Source: Rhyacichthys aspro (lineage: Eukaryota > Chordata > Actinopteri > Gobiiformes > Rhyacichthyidae). Taken from it: a stretch of 64,000 nt of DNA. The stretch's first letter is position 1, and the number at the start of each line of letters is the position of its first letter. The notes beneath the pieces are model-generated. The model was not told the origin of the DNA. It worked only from the letters and a program-made list of their open reading frames with translations, and made no database searches. The translations under genes and the position numbers were made by a program. The stretch lies in the NCBI GenBank assembly GCA_036850595.1, contig CM072158.1:10245422-10309421 (forward strand), written 5' to 3'. Below are positions 37,101 to 52,100 of the stretch, piece after piece.

Positions 37101-40100
37101 TCATTCATTTCTCAAGCCTGTAAGCTTTGACAGTCTGTGATTGATGATACATGAGATGTCGTCCGTACTTGGAGAGTTACATAATGACAGTCGAGCCCTA
37201 TTCTACAAAAGGAAATGTGTCCTTCTATAAGACTGAGCAAATGTAAAAGTATAGACCAATGATCATAAAGTTACATATAATACTTCAATACTGAATGGTG
37301 CGCATTTTTGTTGATAATAGAAACATCTTGCAACATTTAACTAGAATTATACGCTGACCCGCTCTGTCTGTGAAAGTAAATCCAGTGCCCTTCTCCGTGC
37401 ACTTGTTTATTTGAGCCTGTCAAAATGTTTTCATGGTAGTCTCAGGAGTGAGCCTTTCACATGTCTACTTGTATCCTCCACCCAGATGCCATAACCGAGT
37501 GACTCCTCCACAGCGGTGTTGGACAGCAGCTAGTTTTCTCAAGGTTTCAGTTCATTTTTATAGTGTCAGCCTTGACAGTCTGTATGCCTCCTTTACTGGC
37601 ACATTCACTTCAAAGATGTGTCTTGACGTGTGCTGCTATAGCTCTGTTACCTGTAAGCCTTTTTATCATCAGTGATTTTCTCTGAAACTCTGCTTTCTAA
37701 TGTTGTTGCACATTGCAGTATAGAAGTTAGCACACGGCTGCCATTAGCCTTTTATGGGCCTTGACCCCCTCGGGGAGGACTCTATCTTTAAAAAGCAACA
37801 AGTCACAACGTGGAGCTGCACCACAAGCGGAATATAGCTTTATTGATTCAACACTATATGTCAGTCACTCAGTATAGATACTTGACATTTATGAAACAGG
37901 GACTAGTTTGTGGGTGTTGTATTATAATTACAATATAAACTATTTGAAATGTGTGTGTTTAATTCAAAAGGGAGAGTTGCACAATAAATCAGGGTACAGT
38001 GGAGGTAATGTGAGAAGAAACGACAGTCTGCATTTGCCTTTGATATTTTAGTACCACACATTCACTCACCATCAGCTGTGCCTGTATATCCTTTAGCCTT
38101 GACCTGTGTGACCTCTCAGTCATGTGACCGTCCTCAGTCTGCCTTTTGAGACGGAGGTGTGCACAGTTAAAAGCTCGAGAAGGAGTGTTTTTGTTTTTAG
38201 AGTTTAACTGAATGAACGATTGCTAGAGCAAGTCTCAATGCCACGTTACATAATGAACAGGAAATCTGGGAGGGTCTCGAGGAGTGGGGGTATTCATTAC
38301 AGACGCAGTGGCATTGCCCTACAGTCAGGTCAGTGTTGTTTACTCCATTAGTGTGTGTGGACTTTTATATAATGCTGATATGTGTGAGGACCACAAAGTC
38401 TTTTTTTAAATTAATATTTTATTAAATGTTGGTTGTTGGGATCAGGTGACTCTTTTGGAGAAAGAAGAATTGTACATTTATGAGATACCTTTAGTTTTCT
38501 TAGGGAAAAACATTGTCAAGTCAGTGTTATCTTGTTTATGTATATAACATAATTTGGATGGTTCAGATTGACTAACAAACAGTTTGGGGCATACAACAAA
38601 TCAGATCATGACAGTAGTAAATCACTGTACATGAAAGACTGCTGCAGGATCAGGATATCACACTGTTTTGTCACTGAACTGTGAGTCACTCTAAGTCCAG
38701 AGACCACAACAAAACATTGTCCTCAGTCTAGAAGACCATTTTTGATCATCACAGTCTCTTTCCTGAAAATGCAAAATCCCCTGGGATCATAATTCAGGAA
38801 GCAAATACTGCTTGGCTACTTCTTGGCTAAAAACATGTGTACCATATTTTCTCATGTTTACAGAAGTGTGTGTGTGTCTGCAGGCTTCATGGTGTGAGTA
38901 TATATATAGCTGCTTGTCGAAGGCTGATGATGACAGCCATAATTACAGACTGAGCCATGCAGCAGCTGAGAGCCGAGCAGAAAAGACGTGTGTTTTACGT
39001 TTGTTCTATGGACAAAACTCAGTTTCCCTGTCATTTGTTGGAATTGAACTATCAAACGATATGTTTTTTGGGTTTGGCATGTTTTGGTTAAAGAGTTGAT
39101 GTACATTTGCTGAAGTGATGGAAATTTGTTGTGTTGCTGTGTGCGAGCCGAAAGTCTTATAAAACCCCTGCAGAGTTCCTCAAAACCCCTCGACCCAGGA
39201 AGTCTCATAACATGAAAAGGAAACTGTGACGTTAAATATGTCCAAGAATGCAGTTTACATTTTTAAGAAATGAAAATTCCCAAAGTTATTAGGTGCACTT
39301 AAAAAGAAACCACTCAAAGCATAGTCTGACAAAGAGAACCATGAAAGGTTTGCTGCTAAGGATAATTGAACTGAAATTCAGATCCTAAACAAAACATGAC
39401 TTTTGATTCGTTTTGATTTTGAATTGTTTTTTCCCCTGAATTTCTATTAACATTATTTTTAAATTCCCCCATAGGCTGTCATGTAACATTAGCATCATTT
39501 CTAATTAAAGAATACAAAAACAACAGATAGAAGAAAGCACTGAAAGCTCTCTTTTCTACCCAGATTATGCTTTCTGTGTGACTTAAATGGCCCATGGTCA
39601 ACTTTGTCTATGTCACTGTTCTTTCTTGCCTTTTTAGAGTTTGTATATCCAACAATCCTCTGACTCCATGATCCGAACACAGCATACATCTTAATTTCTG
39701 AACCTCAGGACTGACAGCTCCTATTATGTACTTTATGGAAAAGTATCAAGCCATAAGTTGAAGGAGAGGTGATCACATGAAAAATCCCTCAACTTTCCAT
39801 TTAGTATTAATTATATCACTGAGCTGTAATGAAATCCCTCCTGTACTAATACCACAGTGATGGATTAAAAGGGACAAGCCATTTTCTGCCCCCTTTGCTT
39901 TGCGGACGGGTGAGCTCAATTGGATTTGTACGGCCTGAGCAGAACAGCATTTCTACTTATAGTGGGCAATTACAGTGGCAGCAGAGCTTCCAGAGCAGTC
40001 ACTCTTCATAAGACCAACTCACAGAGATGTATTTTTTGATTGAGTGTGCAATGGTAGCACCCAAGGATGGAAGTGTTTATCTTTTCACGCTCCCATTTCA

Positions 40101-43100
40101 TGTAATTTTATTTATTTGTTCTTTGCTGTATGAGGGAAAGCAATCATAGGGAGCCACTTGAGAAGACCACATTGGGGTAATTTTGAACAAGTCCCTGTTT
40201 CTAAACTGTGTAATCACACATGATCACATCACTGTTGTAACAGTTTGTCTCTCTGGTTTTCTTAACACAAAAAGCACAAGTTGTACTGTTCCTCTGAAAG
40301 TGGACACAGTAGATCTAAATTTAACCCAAGGCCAGTGAAGTGTTATATACATTTCAAACCATTGCTCCTCTGCTCAAAGAATGACAAACAGAGACTCAAA
40401 GAGAGATTTCAGAAAGTGACAACTGTTTAAATCTTGTCAGACGTGGATTCACCTCACAGCTGCACTGCACACCACAAGATTAACTTCAGCTCAGTGGTAA
40501 TGCAGGTGCTATCAGCCTAATTAATACATACATTCCTTTTTTGTACTAGCTATTTTCATCCACACACACAAAGACAAGAGTACCACATAGAGAGAGACAT
40601 GTGTTTATGTTTGGTAGATGTTCGCTTCATCACACTAGCCCCTTCTACGAACATCACAAAATATGCCTCAAAGGAAACAAACTGGCTGGGTTTATCCTGG
40701 GTTATCCTTTCGTGACAAATGTACCCTCCTCTGAAGTTGTGCATTTGGTGTCTCTTTGTTTTGATCTTTATCTTTTGGTGTCAGTTGCATTTTATGAAAC
40801 ATTTTACTGCCAATTAGTCATGTTACTCGATGGACGCATCAACAAAGACTTCTGAAAGTACAGAAGAAAATGGCGGATATTAATTTATAGCAAGGCCTTA
40901 TTATAATTAAATAGTTAAAGATGTTTTCCTGTCCAGCTTCTGTCAAACTATCAATAAAGGCTAAAAAGCTTCCCGAAAAAAAATAAATATGAATGTGAAT
41001 GTGTAGTTCTGCAGCACTGTCTGAACTCACCACAAGACGCCACTAATTTACAATGCAACCATTTTTTTTTTGCTCAAAGCAGCAGATGCACCTCAAGTGA
41101 AGCACACAAAATTTATTTAAAACAGTTTTTTTAACTATATGTGGACTTTTTTTTTTACATACATTTATTCCCTATTTAATTTTTCTTTTAATTAATGACT
41201 ATTGAACGTAACTACAACACAATAGTACTTATTAATCCCAATCATTTAAGGCACATTTACGACACAAATATCTCAGGACCAGGCAGCCAATACAGTCTGG
41301 CTGTCTGTTAAATTAACACACAATAATAATAATAATAATAAAAAAAAACACTAAAAAAAACAATAATGAATTACTGATTATTATAGATTACGATTCTCAT
41401 TTATTTTTTGTCATTTTGAGGTTAACTCCATTAGCATGTTAATTATGAAAGCACACACAGAGAAGACCTATTCAAATCAGTGAGGTCTGAATCAGTCTGG
41501 CCACGCCCCTCTGTGCCATCCTCGGCCTCCTATTGGCTGCTGGTCTTGGGGGCGGGGCGCTGCGAACACAAACGGAGTGGGCTCTGTGTTTGCTGAGGAC
41601 ATCTACCGCCGCCGCAGACCGAGGCAGACGCTGCTATCACCGAGCAGCCTCCACAGGGGAGCCCGCTTTCACTTCTGCACTTCCACCGAGGCTTCAGCGA
41701 CTGTTTTTTACCCCGACTATCAGCATATGTTTTAGCCTTAAGTTGTTTTTTTTACGGATGGATGTGAAGGAGCAGATAAACGGGCACTGACGCCTTTAAG
41801 GAGGAGACCCTTGTGGGAAGTTTGAGGAGGTGAGTTAAAAAATAAATAAAAAACACAATAGCTTTAGCTCCAATTAGCTAAGCGCATACAAGCAGGACTG
41901 TTAAGAAATTAGAGATAAAACCGCTTTTTTTATGTGGAGAGGATTGAGTTAGTGGGTTAGTAGATCACAGCGCTGCTTCAACTCAATTAAAAATAATTTT
42001 AACGACTTTTGAATATTTATCTCTGCTTTTAACGACCTAAGATTGCTGCATGTGTATAATTGCCTTGTTGGTTGTTTCACTCATCTCAATAGGCTTTGTT
42101 AGTGGTAGTCACGTGATCCCTGTCCCTCAATGCCAGCTAACTTCTGACAGATGATGTGCCTCTGTGAGTAATGTCTGGCCTTGGTAGTCGCTTCTGGAGA
42201 CAGGCTCACAATAGACAGGAATTTTAGTCAAATGCGTATTTCCACGTGTGAAACGTGACAGAGTCAGGCCAGTGGTTTTTAAAAATGCCCCTGCAGCAAG
42301 GGTCAAAGGGCATTAGTTATAATCCCACCCACAGTGACTCTTCTGGTGGAGCTACTGTACAAGAATATAAAGTGAAGCATGTGTCCAGCTGTAGAAGCTT
42401 TCTGTCTGCCAGATGGCCTCCAAATCAGTTTTCTCATGCTGCCCTGGCCTTTAAAATATCCCACTTACCTGAAAGATTTCTTACACAACATCCAGAAGTA
42501 AATTGTTTAATTTATCACATACACAGTCTAACTGGCTCATACAGACACAGGTCTAGCTCAGAGGCTGTGAAGTAAAAAAAATCCTAAATGCTGTTTCTGT
42601 GTAGTGCCAGGCTCACTTTGATATGGTTAAGTGGAAGTGCTTTGCGTCGCTGCCAGCTTCTTTCGGTTCATGGTTAAGCTTTTTAAAGGGGCTAGAAGCC
42701 ATGTTTGTGCCAAGAGGACTCTGTGGATTCAAGACCAGTCAGTGTCTGCACCCAGACTCTCACCTTTCCTCTCCCTTCTGCTCACTCTTGTCTCCTTGTT
42801 TGTTCTGCTACTTTGATCACTCTAGTTTTTCACTTTCTCCAAGGCTCACACACGCAGAGACAGACGCACACATGAGCAGCACACTCATTTCCTCCCGTTT
42901 CTCTCCGAAGTCTCATTAAACGAATTATGACTCTGTGGTTTGGAGGAATTTCAGACGCTCTCTAGTTTCTTCGGGTTTTTCCCCAAACTACAATAACTAT
43001 AGCAGCTGTAATGTTTACAGGAGTGTTTTCCAGCGTCCTCTAGACACTTAAGACTGGAGAAATCGCTCTGCGAGGAGCAGCTCATGTCGTTATTCATTGA

Positions 43101-46100
43101 TCTGCCTGTTGTCACTTAAACATTGGGAATGGTCTCACAGCTGCAAGAGTTCAGCAGACCAGCCAAAGAAAAGCAGCAGCCTTTGACATGGCTCAGTCTA
43201 ATATTTGTAGCTTCAATCAGCAGAATGTTGATGCTGCAAAGGAGCAGAAAGCTATATCAGGAAACCTATTGTAATTATTGTATTCTTTCAGTTTTATCTG
43301 AACTGCAGGCTGTCTTTTACCCATAAGAAGGTGGATTGTTGTGTGTATGAAGTCATTGACATTACCTGACTGATTAATTTTTTTTAATCTTAATTAGCAT
43401 CTTGTGTCTAATTTAGTTGGAGCTCAAACACTGAGAAAAATTACCTGCAGTTGTCAAGATAAAGATTTAGAGCTCCGTTTTCCCATGAGGACTCACCTAA
43501 CACTTGACCTTTCCCTTTCCTTGTGAACACTCACTTGCCATTTGGGGAGTGTGGCCTGTAACATGTGCCTGTTGATGTGTGTGTGTGTGAATTTATCTGT
43601 CCACGTTCGAGCAAATGGGTGTTTTTTGGATAAAGAAACCTAGACCTTGCATTCTTACAGGAGGAGTGTCTTTTTGAGTTTTTACAGCTGATAGTATTTC
43701 ATTTCATAAGGCATGTGGGCTGCTTCTGCTGGTGGCTACAGAAAAGTTAAAGTGCTCCGCTGGGATTGGGAGTGGAGTGATTTCACTTCTGTTTGCAGGA
43801 AAGACAGAAGAAGACAGGATGCTTAGGATGCATATTGAGTTTAATGATAATGACCACATAAAGACTCCTGCATGAGCTAAATTTAACTTAAGTAGTGGAT
43901 TTGATATTCTCTGAGTGAAAGTTGTTTGTTTTATAAAACTTTTAAGTTCCTCATGGGAGAACTGGGTCATTTGGTTCAGACAGTTGCTTTGATCTGTCAA
44001 AGTTCTATTGTTTTAGTAAAACTTTTAACTCTGCCTTCTGTCGGTGCGAGTGATCCGTCAAAGCCAGTGACAAACTACAGATAAATTCCGACACCTGATT
44101 CAGATAAGAAGATTGTGAGGTCTAAACTGAGCTTATCTGGTCTCAAGATGATGTTCTGGACAAGCTCTTCCGCCTCAACATGTCCCGTTCCCGGCGATGA
44201 CCACTTCCACTCTTGTGGGGGTGGGGTGGTTATTTGCGGTGTAAAAGACGCTGGTTGTAGCCTGTTACACTGGGGTTAAGTGGTATGTGGAGGGAAGGGC
44301 AGCTGCGGAGTGGATGGATGACCTGGAGAGAAGGAATGGGGAGTGGGAGGTAATGTATCTGGGCAGGGCTGCGGGTCAGACGGACAAAACGAAGAATGGG
44401 GAAAGACGCTTGCTTTCAGAGTTGACTGGACATGATCCAGAGGCAAAGTCAAGGTAAAGAACGACAGACGTGAAAGAATGACAAAAGCTACAGCAAAATT
44501 AACTTAGCTCGGACATAGGGAAAGGGATTTTTGCTCTTTGATGTTTGTTTTCATAGAGATAAGCCATGGCTCAGACAGCAGGGCTTTGTAAAAGAACAAG
44601 TGCATGCATGGTTAGATGTTAAACTGCGACAAATTAATAAAAGTAATCATTTAGACAAGAACCAGCTGTTATATGAGACAACAACTATTTAAACTGCTGT
44701 AACCATCCATTTAATTATCTGATCACAAACCAAGATGTCGGGAGACTAGTATTATAATTGGTACCTGCGGTAGATAACTGTTTGTGTTTTGAAATGTGGG
44801 TCGGACAAGAAGCAAGGATGTTTTAATAAGTAAAACATTGCACTGTGTTTTTGCTTTACACATAAATGTGTGAATCAGTTTAAGAAATCTACAGCATCTT
44901 CTCTTTTGGATTAGGGTTCATGCTATAGACTTTACTCCAACTCCAGATGAGTTTTAGTATTTTAATGAAGATCAATGAAGATAACATCAGTGATGGTCAA
45001 AGTTACAGGTGAACAGCAGTGTCCAAAATAAACAACACCAACTTACCCACAAAACAACAACTTCTATGGCTCTAATATTGACCCTGAGTAAATGGTGAAA
45101 TCCATTTTAAACAAGCCTCTTATTTTTGTTCAGTTCTGTCACATGAAAGTCCGTGCATCTCATCACATGAAACTCACTGCAGCCTGAACAAAACAAACTC
45201 AGTGTAAGTGTATCATCTCTTCTTCCAGGAGTAAAAGCCAATAATGTGTGAAAACTGATCACTTGGACGATTATCTGCCGCTAATAGACTACTTAGTGCT
45301 CACTTCACTGTCTGTCTGTAGCTGCTGTCTCACTCTTTTGCTTTCTACCACTTTCTCCTTCATCTTCTTGTGGATCTCACCTCAGTCCCTTTCCATCTGC
45401 TTGCCCCCCTTTTCCTGCTCCTTCCCCAGATACAGACTGAGAATTTATGGAGAGTAGGGGGTTGGGGGGAGAAAACCCAGCCTCGCCTCTCGTCCAAACC
45501 CCCGCTACTGTCTCCGAGCAGATCAGTAGCGCTGCGTTCTGTGTACAGTATAAATTTCTATTAACGCTCTGGAGTTGGACACATGATATTCGACACACAA
45601 ACACTCACCTACAGTGCACCACAAGCAGCTGGCGGCATTATGGTCACTGTAAGCGTTTTAGGAGGGTAAGCCTATAATCTGTCTGTTTTGGTATTTGCTG
45701 CTCTATCTCTCTGCAGGGTCCAGCAGCTGGAAGAGACCCCATTGGTTAGCCAGTCCGTATGTCACAGCGCCTTTGTTCACTGCGTAACAGAGAGCTACAT
45801 AATAAAGTTGAATCAGACATTTTTTGTAGGCTCAGTGCTGACAGTTTTCTTTGTGTTTGGAGGAAAAAGTTACCTGTGCTGTCAAAAACGCCCTTAAAAT
45901 GGATTTGTCTGCAACATTCGGCGCTACATTTGTCATTTTCGTCAGTCCATTCACAGCTTTCTTTTATATTTCGGTCCCTTTCATCCCTTGAATGTGAAGT
46001 TTGGAGTTTCAGTCTTGTACTTATTTATGGTGCTGAGACTCTTATGTCATAGAGCGAGGGTTTATGATGCATCCGGAAGAGGGTGTTCCCGTTGTCCTTT

Positions 46101-49100
46101 AGCCTTGAGGCGGCTGTAACACACAGCTGTATGATGACAGAGGAATCGAGGAGGGCCGACAAGTCCTGAGGGCCGAGCCGTCACCAACATGACTCCTCAC
46201 ACTTTGAACTTCGTCCTCATTCGGCAAAGTAAAGGTCGAGAATGTGCCACGGTCAAATGTCAGATGCAATCTATGGATATACTTCATCGAGTCCAGTAAA
46301 GACAGTGAAGAGTTTGAAGATAATTCACGTGAAATTCTTGTCCAGTCTTCTTTTCATGGTTAATTTTGACTTTAGACAGTAGACAGGAAATGAGGGAGAC
46401 AGTGAGGGGACGACAAATAGACCCAAGCCGGGGTTCGAACGTGGGCTGCTCGGTCAATATATGACATGTGTTCAAAATGATGGACCCAGAATTCCTGAGC
46501 TTTTCAGCGAGAGAGCTTTTTTTCTGACTTATTGTGAAGGATAATGACAACATAGAGCACAGCGCCTCTTCAAATGTCAAATCATTCTCACTTCAGGCTA
46601 CACAAAAGCAGAAAAACAAAGATTCTCAACATAGCAAACATTTGGATCATGTGAATGTTGTGCAGCTTTATCTTGCATAAAAATCATTCTTAAGTGTTTG
46701 ACCTGAACAGCAGCCGCCTACATTCGCTACACAACAGTACATTTAATATGTTGTTGTGCTTGTCATGTTGATAGACGCTTACAATACTTTATAGTTCACT
46801 GCAACAGTATTTGTTCTTCTTTCTTTTCTTTCTTTTTCTCTTCTATCCTTTCTGTTCATGCCACAGACAGAAGCTGACAAGCAGTGACAGTATTAGAGTT
46901 CATTATTGGCTGTGTTCTTCTGTATGCAGTGTCTTTTCTTTGGTTGTTATTCTGTTTTTGTTGCAGTATAGACTTAGTCAAGACTGCTGTAGGAATAAGT
47001 GGGAAATAAATCCACCGTAACTATTGCTTTTCTCATACACCCACAGTGTTTATTGTATTTACAGAACAACACTGAAACATGGTGGGCTCACTAACAGAAA
47101 ACACACTGAATTCAGCGCTGTAATTGAAGCTTTTAATTCATTTGTCATAGAATAATGCTCTATAAAGGGCATTTTAAAGTGCACAGCTTCTTTCATGTAT
47201 CGCTATTTCATTTCTAGCAATGCTCCTGATGTATTGGTTGATAATTACCATCTTCTTTCGTGATTCCCACATAGCTGTCCGTGAGCCTATGATCACAGAA
47301 GCGGCTATGGATGAGAAGAATGTGTCTTTCCGCGCTAAAAATAACAAATGCAACTGAAACAACTCCAGTAATCCTGTTTGTGTGGTGAGTGCATACCAGA
47401 GCTGGTTTCATAGGTGGTCATCTCCAATCAGAATCACACAGCTTCATAGATAAATCAAAGAAGTGGAGCAAGTGGGAAAGTAATTCCTTTGGCGACCCAA
47501 ATGCAGCCGACACTGTGTCAGTCAGACGGAGTATTACTGATGTCAAACGATCCAAAGAGCAGACTATAACTGGAGACGGGAGACAGGGATCTGGGGACAT
47601 TTCGTCTTGTTGTCTAAATTTATACTTTCGTCCACAGCTGATATCTAAAACGTCTGTAATCAGTTCTCTATAGCTGCTTTAACAACTCCCCGGTCTCAGA
47701 ATTTGTACATTTATCCGACATTGTGGCCTATCAGCGCCTTTCCGTGTGTGTTTTCTGAAAGTAAACGCTGTCTGGAAGCATCGCCGCTACTTTGTTTCTG
47801 CTCGTGCTGTATAATTAGGACACTGAGTTGGCAGCACCATTCGATGTTTTCCACTTTTCTTTTGTATGCCAGCACACGTCACACGCTTAAGCCTCCGTCT
47901 CTAGCGGCCTCGCTCTACCCGCTGTCTAATAATATATAAATGTCATAAAAAATAATCTGTAGCACCATTAATCTGGATTGAGCGTTTACTGGTGTGGTTA
48001 GCAGTTCTCACAAGTGATTACATCCCTCTCTCGTCGCTGCAAAATGTCACGAGCAGCTGCCGAAATGTTACTACGCTCCAGACTCGACCTCAGTTAATCT
48101 GGTCATCAGTACGTTTAAATGCCACTCTGAGTTCTGGCCTTAATTTTTCGCTGCATGCTCCCATCCGCCAGGACCCGATGACCTATAATTAGAAAGGAGT
48201 GACTATAATTGTATCTTGATGATTTGTGGGGAGATCTACGCACTGGGGTGTAAAGACCAATGTGGAGAGAAACAAGCCTCAGCTCTTGTAAAGCATGAGA
48301 CCTTGAATGAATAATGCTAATTACTTTCACTGGCATTGTGCACAGTGGTAATTTGCAGTAAAAAATATACACAGTTTTCCCAGAACTTATTATTATTCAA
48401 CAGTGAAACCTGCATCTGCGGCAACGATACCGATAAAGTTGAGCGAGTGGGAGGCTTCGTGTGAAAAAACTACATATGTTTGGTAAGAGTTTGGAGCTTT
48501 AGTTGAATATTTGGACAAAATGGTGAAGCTGGGAGACAAGCAACACAACACAGTTCTCCAATTGTGTTTGCATTCTGGATTTATTTTCATGTTCTGTGTT
48601 CATAGCATGGTATTATATGAAAAACTCTCATTACCTGATGCTTAATTCATCATAAAATGTAGATTAATGTTCATATAAACCAAGTACAAGTTTAAAAAAA
48701 ACTCTTTGGATAAGCTTTTTTTCGACACTGTTCATGGTTAATGATTTGGAGATGTTTTTAAGACCTCGCTGACCTGTCTTGGCACTGCCACAATAGTCCA
48801 ATCTCTTTTCCAACACATGCCCGTCTGTTTGGTGATAAACAGTGTCAGATGACTGAATTAGGCTCAGCTGATGCCAGTTAATATTATTTAGACCTGCTGA
48901 AAAATGCTAACCTCATGAAACTATGTCTGTTGTTTTAAATGGTCAGAAGAGTCTACTTATTCAGCTCAGGAAGCTGGTCATCTTTATTTTCTAGTCGCAG
49001 TTCAAAAGTGAAGCCAACAAAAGTAACTCTCTTGAAGTGAAAAACACATTCCTGTCATTCCAGTGGAGCTCATCCTAGTTCATTTTATTACTGTAAGAAC

Positions 49101-52100
49101 ATAAATTTTGGCTTTTGAGTCACTTTTTCTCCTTTAAAGTCAAATACGCTGAATCATAAAGTGAATGATGTTTTTTTTTCTGTCACTTGCTACAGTTTGA
49201 CTTATTTGTCAAACATTTGTGTTACTTCAGGAATTTTCTACCTTCGGGTCCTTTCACAAGCTCGTATAAAGGGGCATTGTTCACGTCTGTTTAGATGACT
49301 TCTAACCAACCTTTTTGAAACCGTTGTTCATCACATGCCTATGTTTAGAGTGTTGAAATCTTTTCTGAAACTACAAATCTTTGACACTCTCAGTTTAGTG
49401 AGTGTCAGCCTGTTATTTATCGGCCTGTTGCTGAAAGAGTAAAAGGGGCCGGTGCGTAAAGTTTCTATGTTCAAGATCAAAGCTTTCAGTGGATTCTTCT
49501 GTCACCAGGTTGTGTTATTTACAGCATCTGGCTTTGGATACTCTGCACAGAATAACTTGTGAAAGATTAATTCTGTTCACACATTTTGCACAACTCCCTG
49601 CTTTAGTTGTTTAACTATATGGAGGAGAAAAACTTTACAGCACTGTCTTTGTAAAGCTATTAAATAACCTTACACTTATTTGTGACTTCAGTTACAAGGC
49701 ACTATTTGACTGACAACTGTACCGCTGCTGCACGTTTTTAACCTTTGCATTAATAAAACAAAAATGTTCATTAGGAGGCGTCAGCAGGTTAATGCAATGT
49801 AATTAAAGTGACATTAAAAGCCAACCTAATGAAGTGGGACATCTGAAAAAGCTCACTTAACACTTGCTGCTTAGTTTTCCCGCAGTGGTGACCTAGCCAC
49901 GCGCTCACAACCTGCAGGGCGTGCTCCAGCCTGTTCTTCTATTTGCAGTTATATGTAATGTAGACACTTCATCATCGCTCTTGGATTGTTTCTACAGATA
50001 CTCAGACCTGACAGATGTTTGACACAGTTTTTGGGCTTATTTGTTCTGTTCCTGTCGAGTTAATAGAAGAAATAGTCGTGAAAGTCTTATGTGCCTTGTC
50101 ACACACATTAAAGCCTCCTCTTAACCGGATCTAAATCTGGAAATGAAAAGGACTTTATTTAATTGAACTATTGGCACTTAAAAAGCCTCGGATTTATAAC
50201 AGGAGGGTGTGTGTCCTACTTACTTGCTGTTGGCTTATAACCGTTGTTTTACATAACACACTTCATCCCATTTTGTCTGCTGTTGCCATGGTGAAGCTAA
50301 TTTATACAGGCATTAAGAATTAGGCTCCTGTTGTCAACATGCACTGCACTGGGCTGATGATGGTTTTACATGAATACACAGTACACAATACACGATTTGT
50401 GTTTTTGAGTGAGTTTTGGTGAGTGAAGCTTTAGCATATACTTTTTTCTTGAAAGTCAATATTGAGCGTTTGAGTGCTTCAACATAGAGCTTTTAAACAA
50501 TTAGAGAGGATTGCTGTGTGTTGAAAGGCTCCACTGTCCACCAGTCCAATCTACAACCTCAACTGAATCCCTCCTGCCTCTCCTCCTTCATTTTTCTTCA
50601 TTGCCATTTTCCTCAGCTAAGTAGACGTTGCCTCTAAGCACACACAGTAGTTAACCTAATGCATTACCGGCACATGCTCTTTGCAGCACTTGCAGCAAAT
50701 GGATATTACATCAGGTGTCCCACACTCCCCACTCGCGGACCTGAGTGTGTTTGTCATCCAGCCTCTCTTTCCCAGACGCTGCTTAGCATAGTGATCAATG
50801 TCATGCTCACATATTCACCAGCACACACATCCCTCTAGTGGGGTATTTAAGGCTATTAGCGTGTGAGCGCCAGAAAAGAAGGAGCTGTGAATGGCCTGAG
50901 TGGCAGCTGTATTGAGCGAGGGTAAAGCCTGGCAGCGTACCAGGACACGCTGCGAGTGGGCATTGTTGTTCCTGCTCTGAAAGGCTCTTTAGACCAGATG
51001 AACGGTGACGCTAAGAGGTACAGAGGAAAGGTTTTATGATGCAGTGGCTGCTCTCAGCTCTTTGTGACTGTAGGAGTGTGTACTTGTGTCCTGTACATTC
51101 ATTTATATGTGTCGTCTGTTTTAATGGGCTTTGCTGGTGCTGGGAAAGGTTTTTGGGAAAGTTTAGCTTGGTCATGAACTTTGAGCATACCACTCATGCC
51201 ACATTTCTGCAAAGAACGCCAGCTAAAAAAAATAAGAATTGCCCTTTTTGTTTTGACAAACTGCTGGATAAATTAGCTCCACTGTTTTTTTATGCTAGAC
51301 CTAAAAGAGTGTTTCATATCTTTCGTATTATAACATGCAACATTGTCTTATTTAATACTTGGAAACACTGCATTGAAGGCTCTGAACTCATTTCTACCAT
51401 TCGTATCTACTCATCTTTTATAATTTCTAATGTTATCTTGACCAAACCTTTAGTAAATGGCTCAGGTGAGAAGAACCAGCACTTTCTAATGCATTCTGTG
51501 ATTACCTGGGAGGCATTAGGTAACAACATGTACTATCATTTGCCACCCACTGCTCCACTTTTAGGCCAGTGAGTCACAGACACTCACATGGCAAACCTGA
51601 AACATGTGCTGCTGAGACCAAAATTACTGCCTGTGTCCATCTTCTTTTCACTGGTTTGAGTTCAGTCGGTCCACTGAGCCCTTATAGAACAAGAGTCAGC
51701 TGCATGATGTTAATTGTTAACAACATGGTTATTGTTCATTAGCCAGTAGCTGTCAGGCCCTGCACGTGTAATATTTTGATGAATATAAGATTGACACTTT
51801 TAAGCAGTAGCACAAGAGTAATGCGTTGTAAATGTTCAGTTAAGCCGTTATTAACATTGAACTGATGCTTAAAAGTGTTTTGTAGTAAAAAAAAAAAAGT
51901 TTAACGGAAATAGTTTAAAGTAATGCTGTTTTTGGTAATGTATATATTATATTGTGCAAATGCTGACCTTGATGTTGATGAATTTTTGATGGATTGTGCT
52001 CATAGCCTCTAACACTTATTCTCTGCCACATTTAGTGGGTCATAAAATCAACATAATCTAAAATAGTCTTGTATGTTAATTACTAGTTTGACTTAAATGA

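Larger units (their letters stand above)
41480..41829 (+). promoter_or_regulatory. ripor2: Proximal CpG-rich promoter and non-coding first exon of ripor2
   Basis: This is an abrupt GC- and CpG-rich block. It has an inverted CCAAT box (ATTGG, 41532-41536) and a consensus Sp1 GC box (GGGGGCGGGGC, 41548-41558), spaced as in TATA-less vertebrate promoters. The transcribed part ends at a strong donor, GAGGAG|GTGAGT, after 41829. Joined to 53699, it leaves a stop (TGA, 41823-41825) in frame just upstream, so this isoform must start at the ATG at 53725 (MAAGTHSPGG). Two uORFs lie in the exon. Assignment to ripor2 follows from strand and the absence of another downstream gene. Confidence 0.7.

Noticed and set aside
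50831..50842. Further CTCF-like site (CCTCTAGTGG region)
   Set aside because: One mismatch at a core position; not counted with the three perfect matches.
51036..51572. 178-codon plus-strand ORF, the longest in the window
   Set aside because: It lies in a ripor2 intron, is rich in Phe, Cys and Ile as expected of translated AT-rich DNA, and shows no domain or motif.
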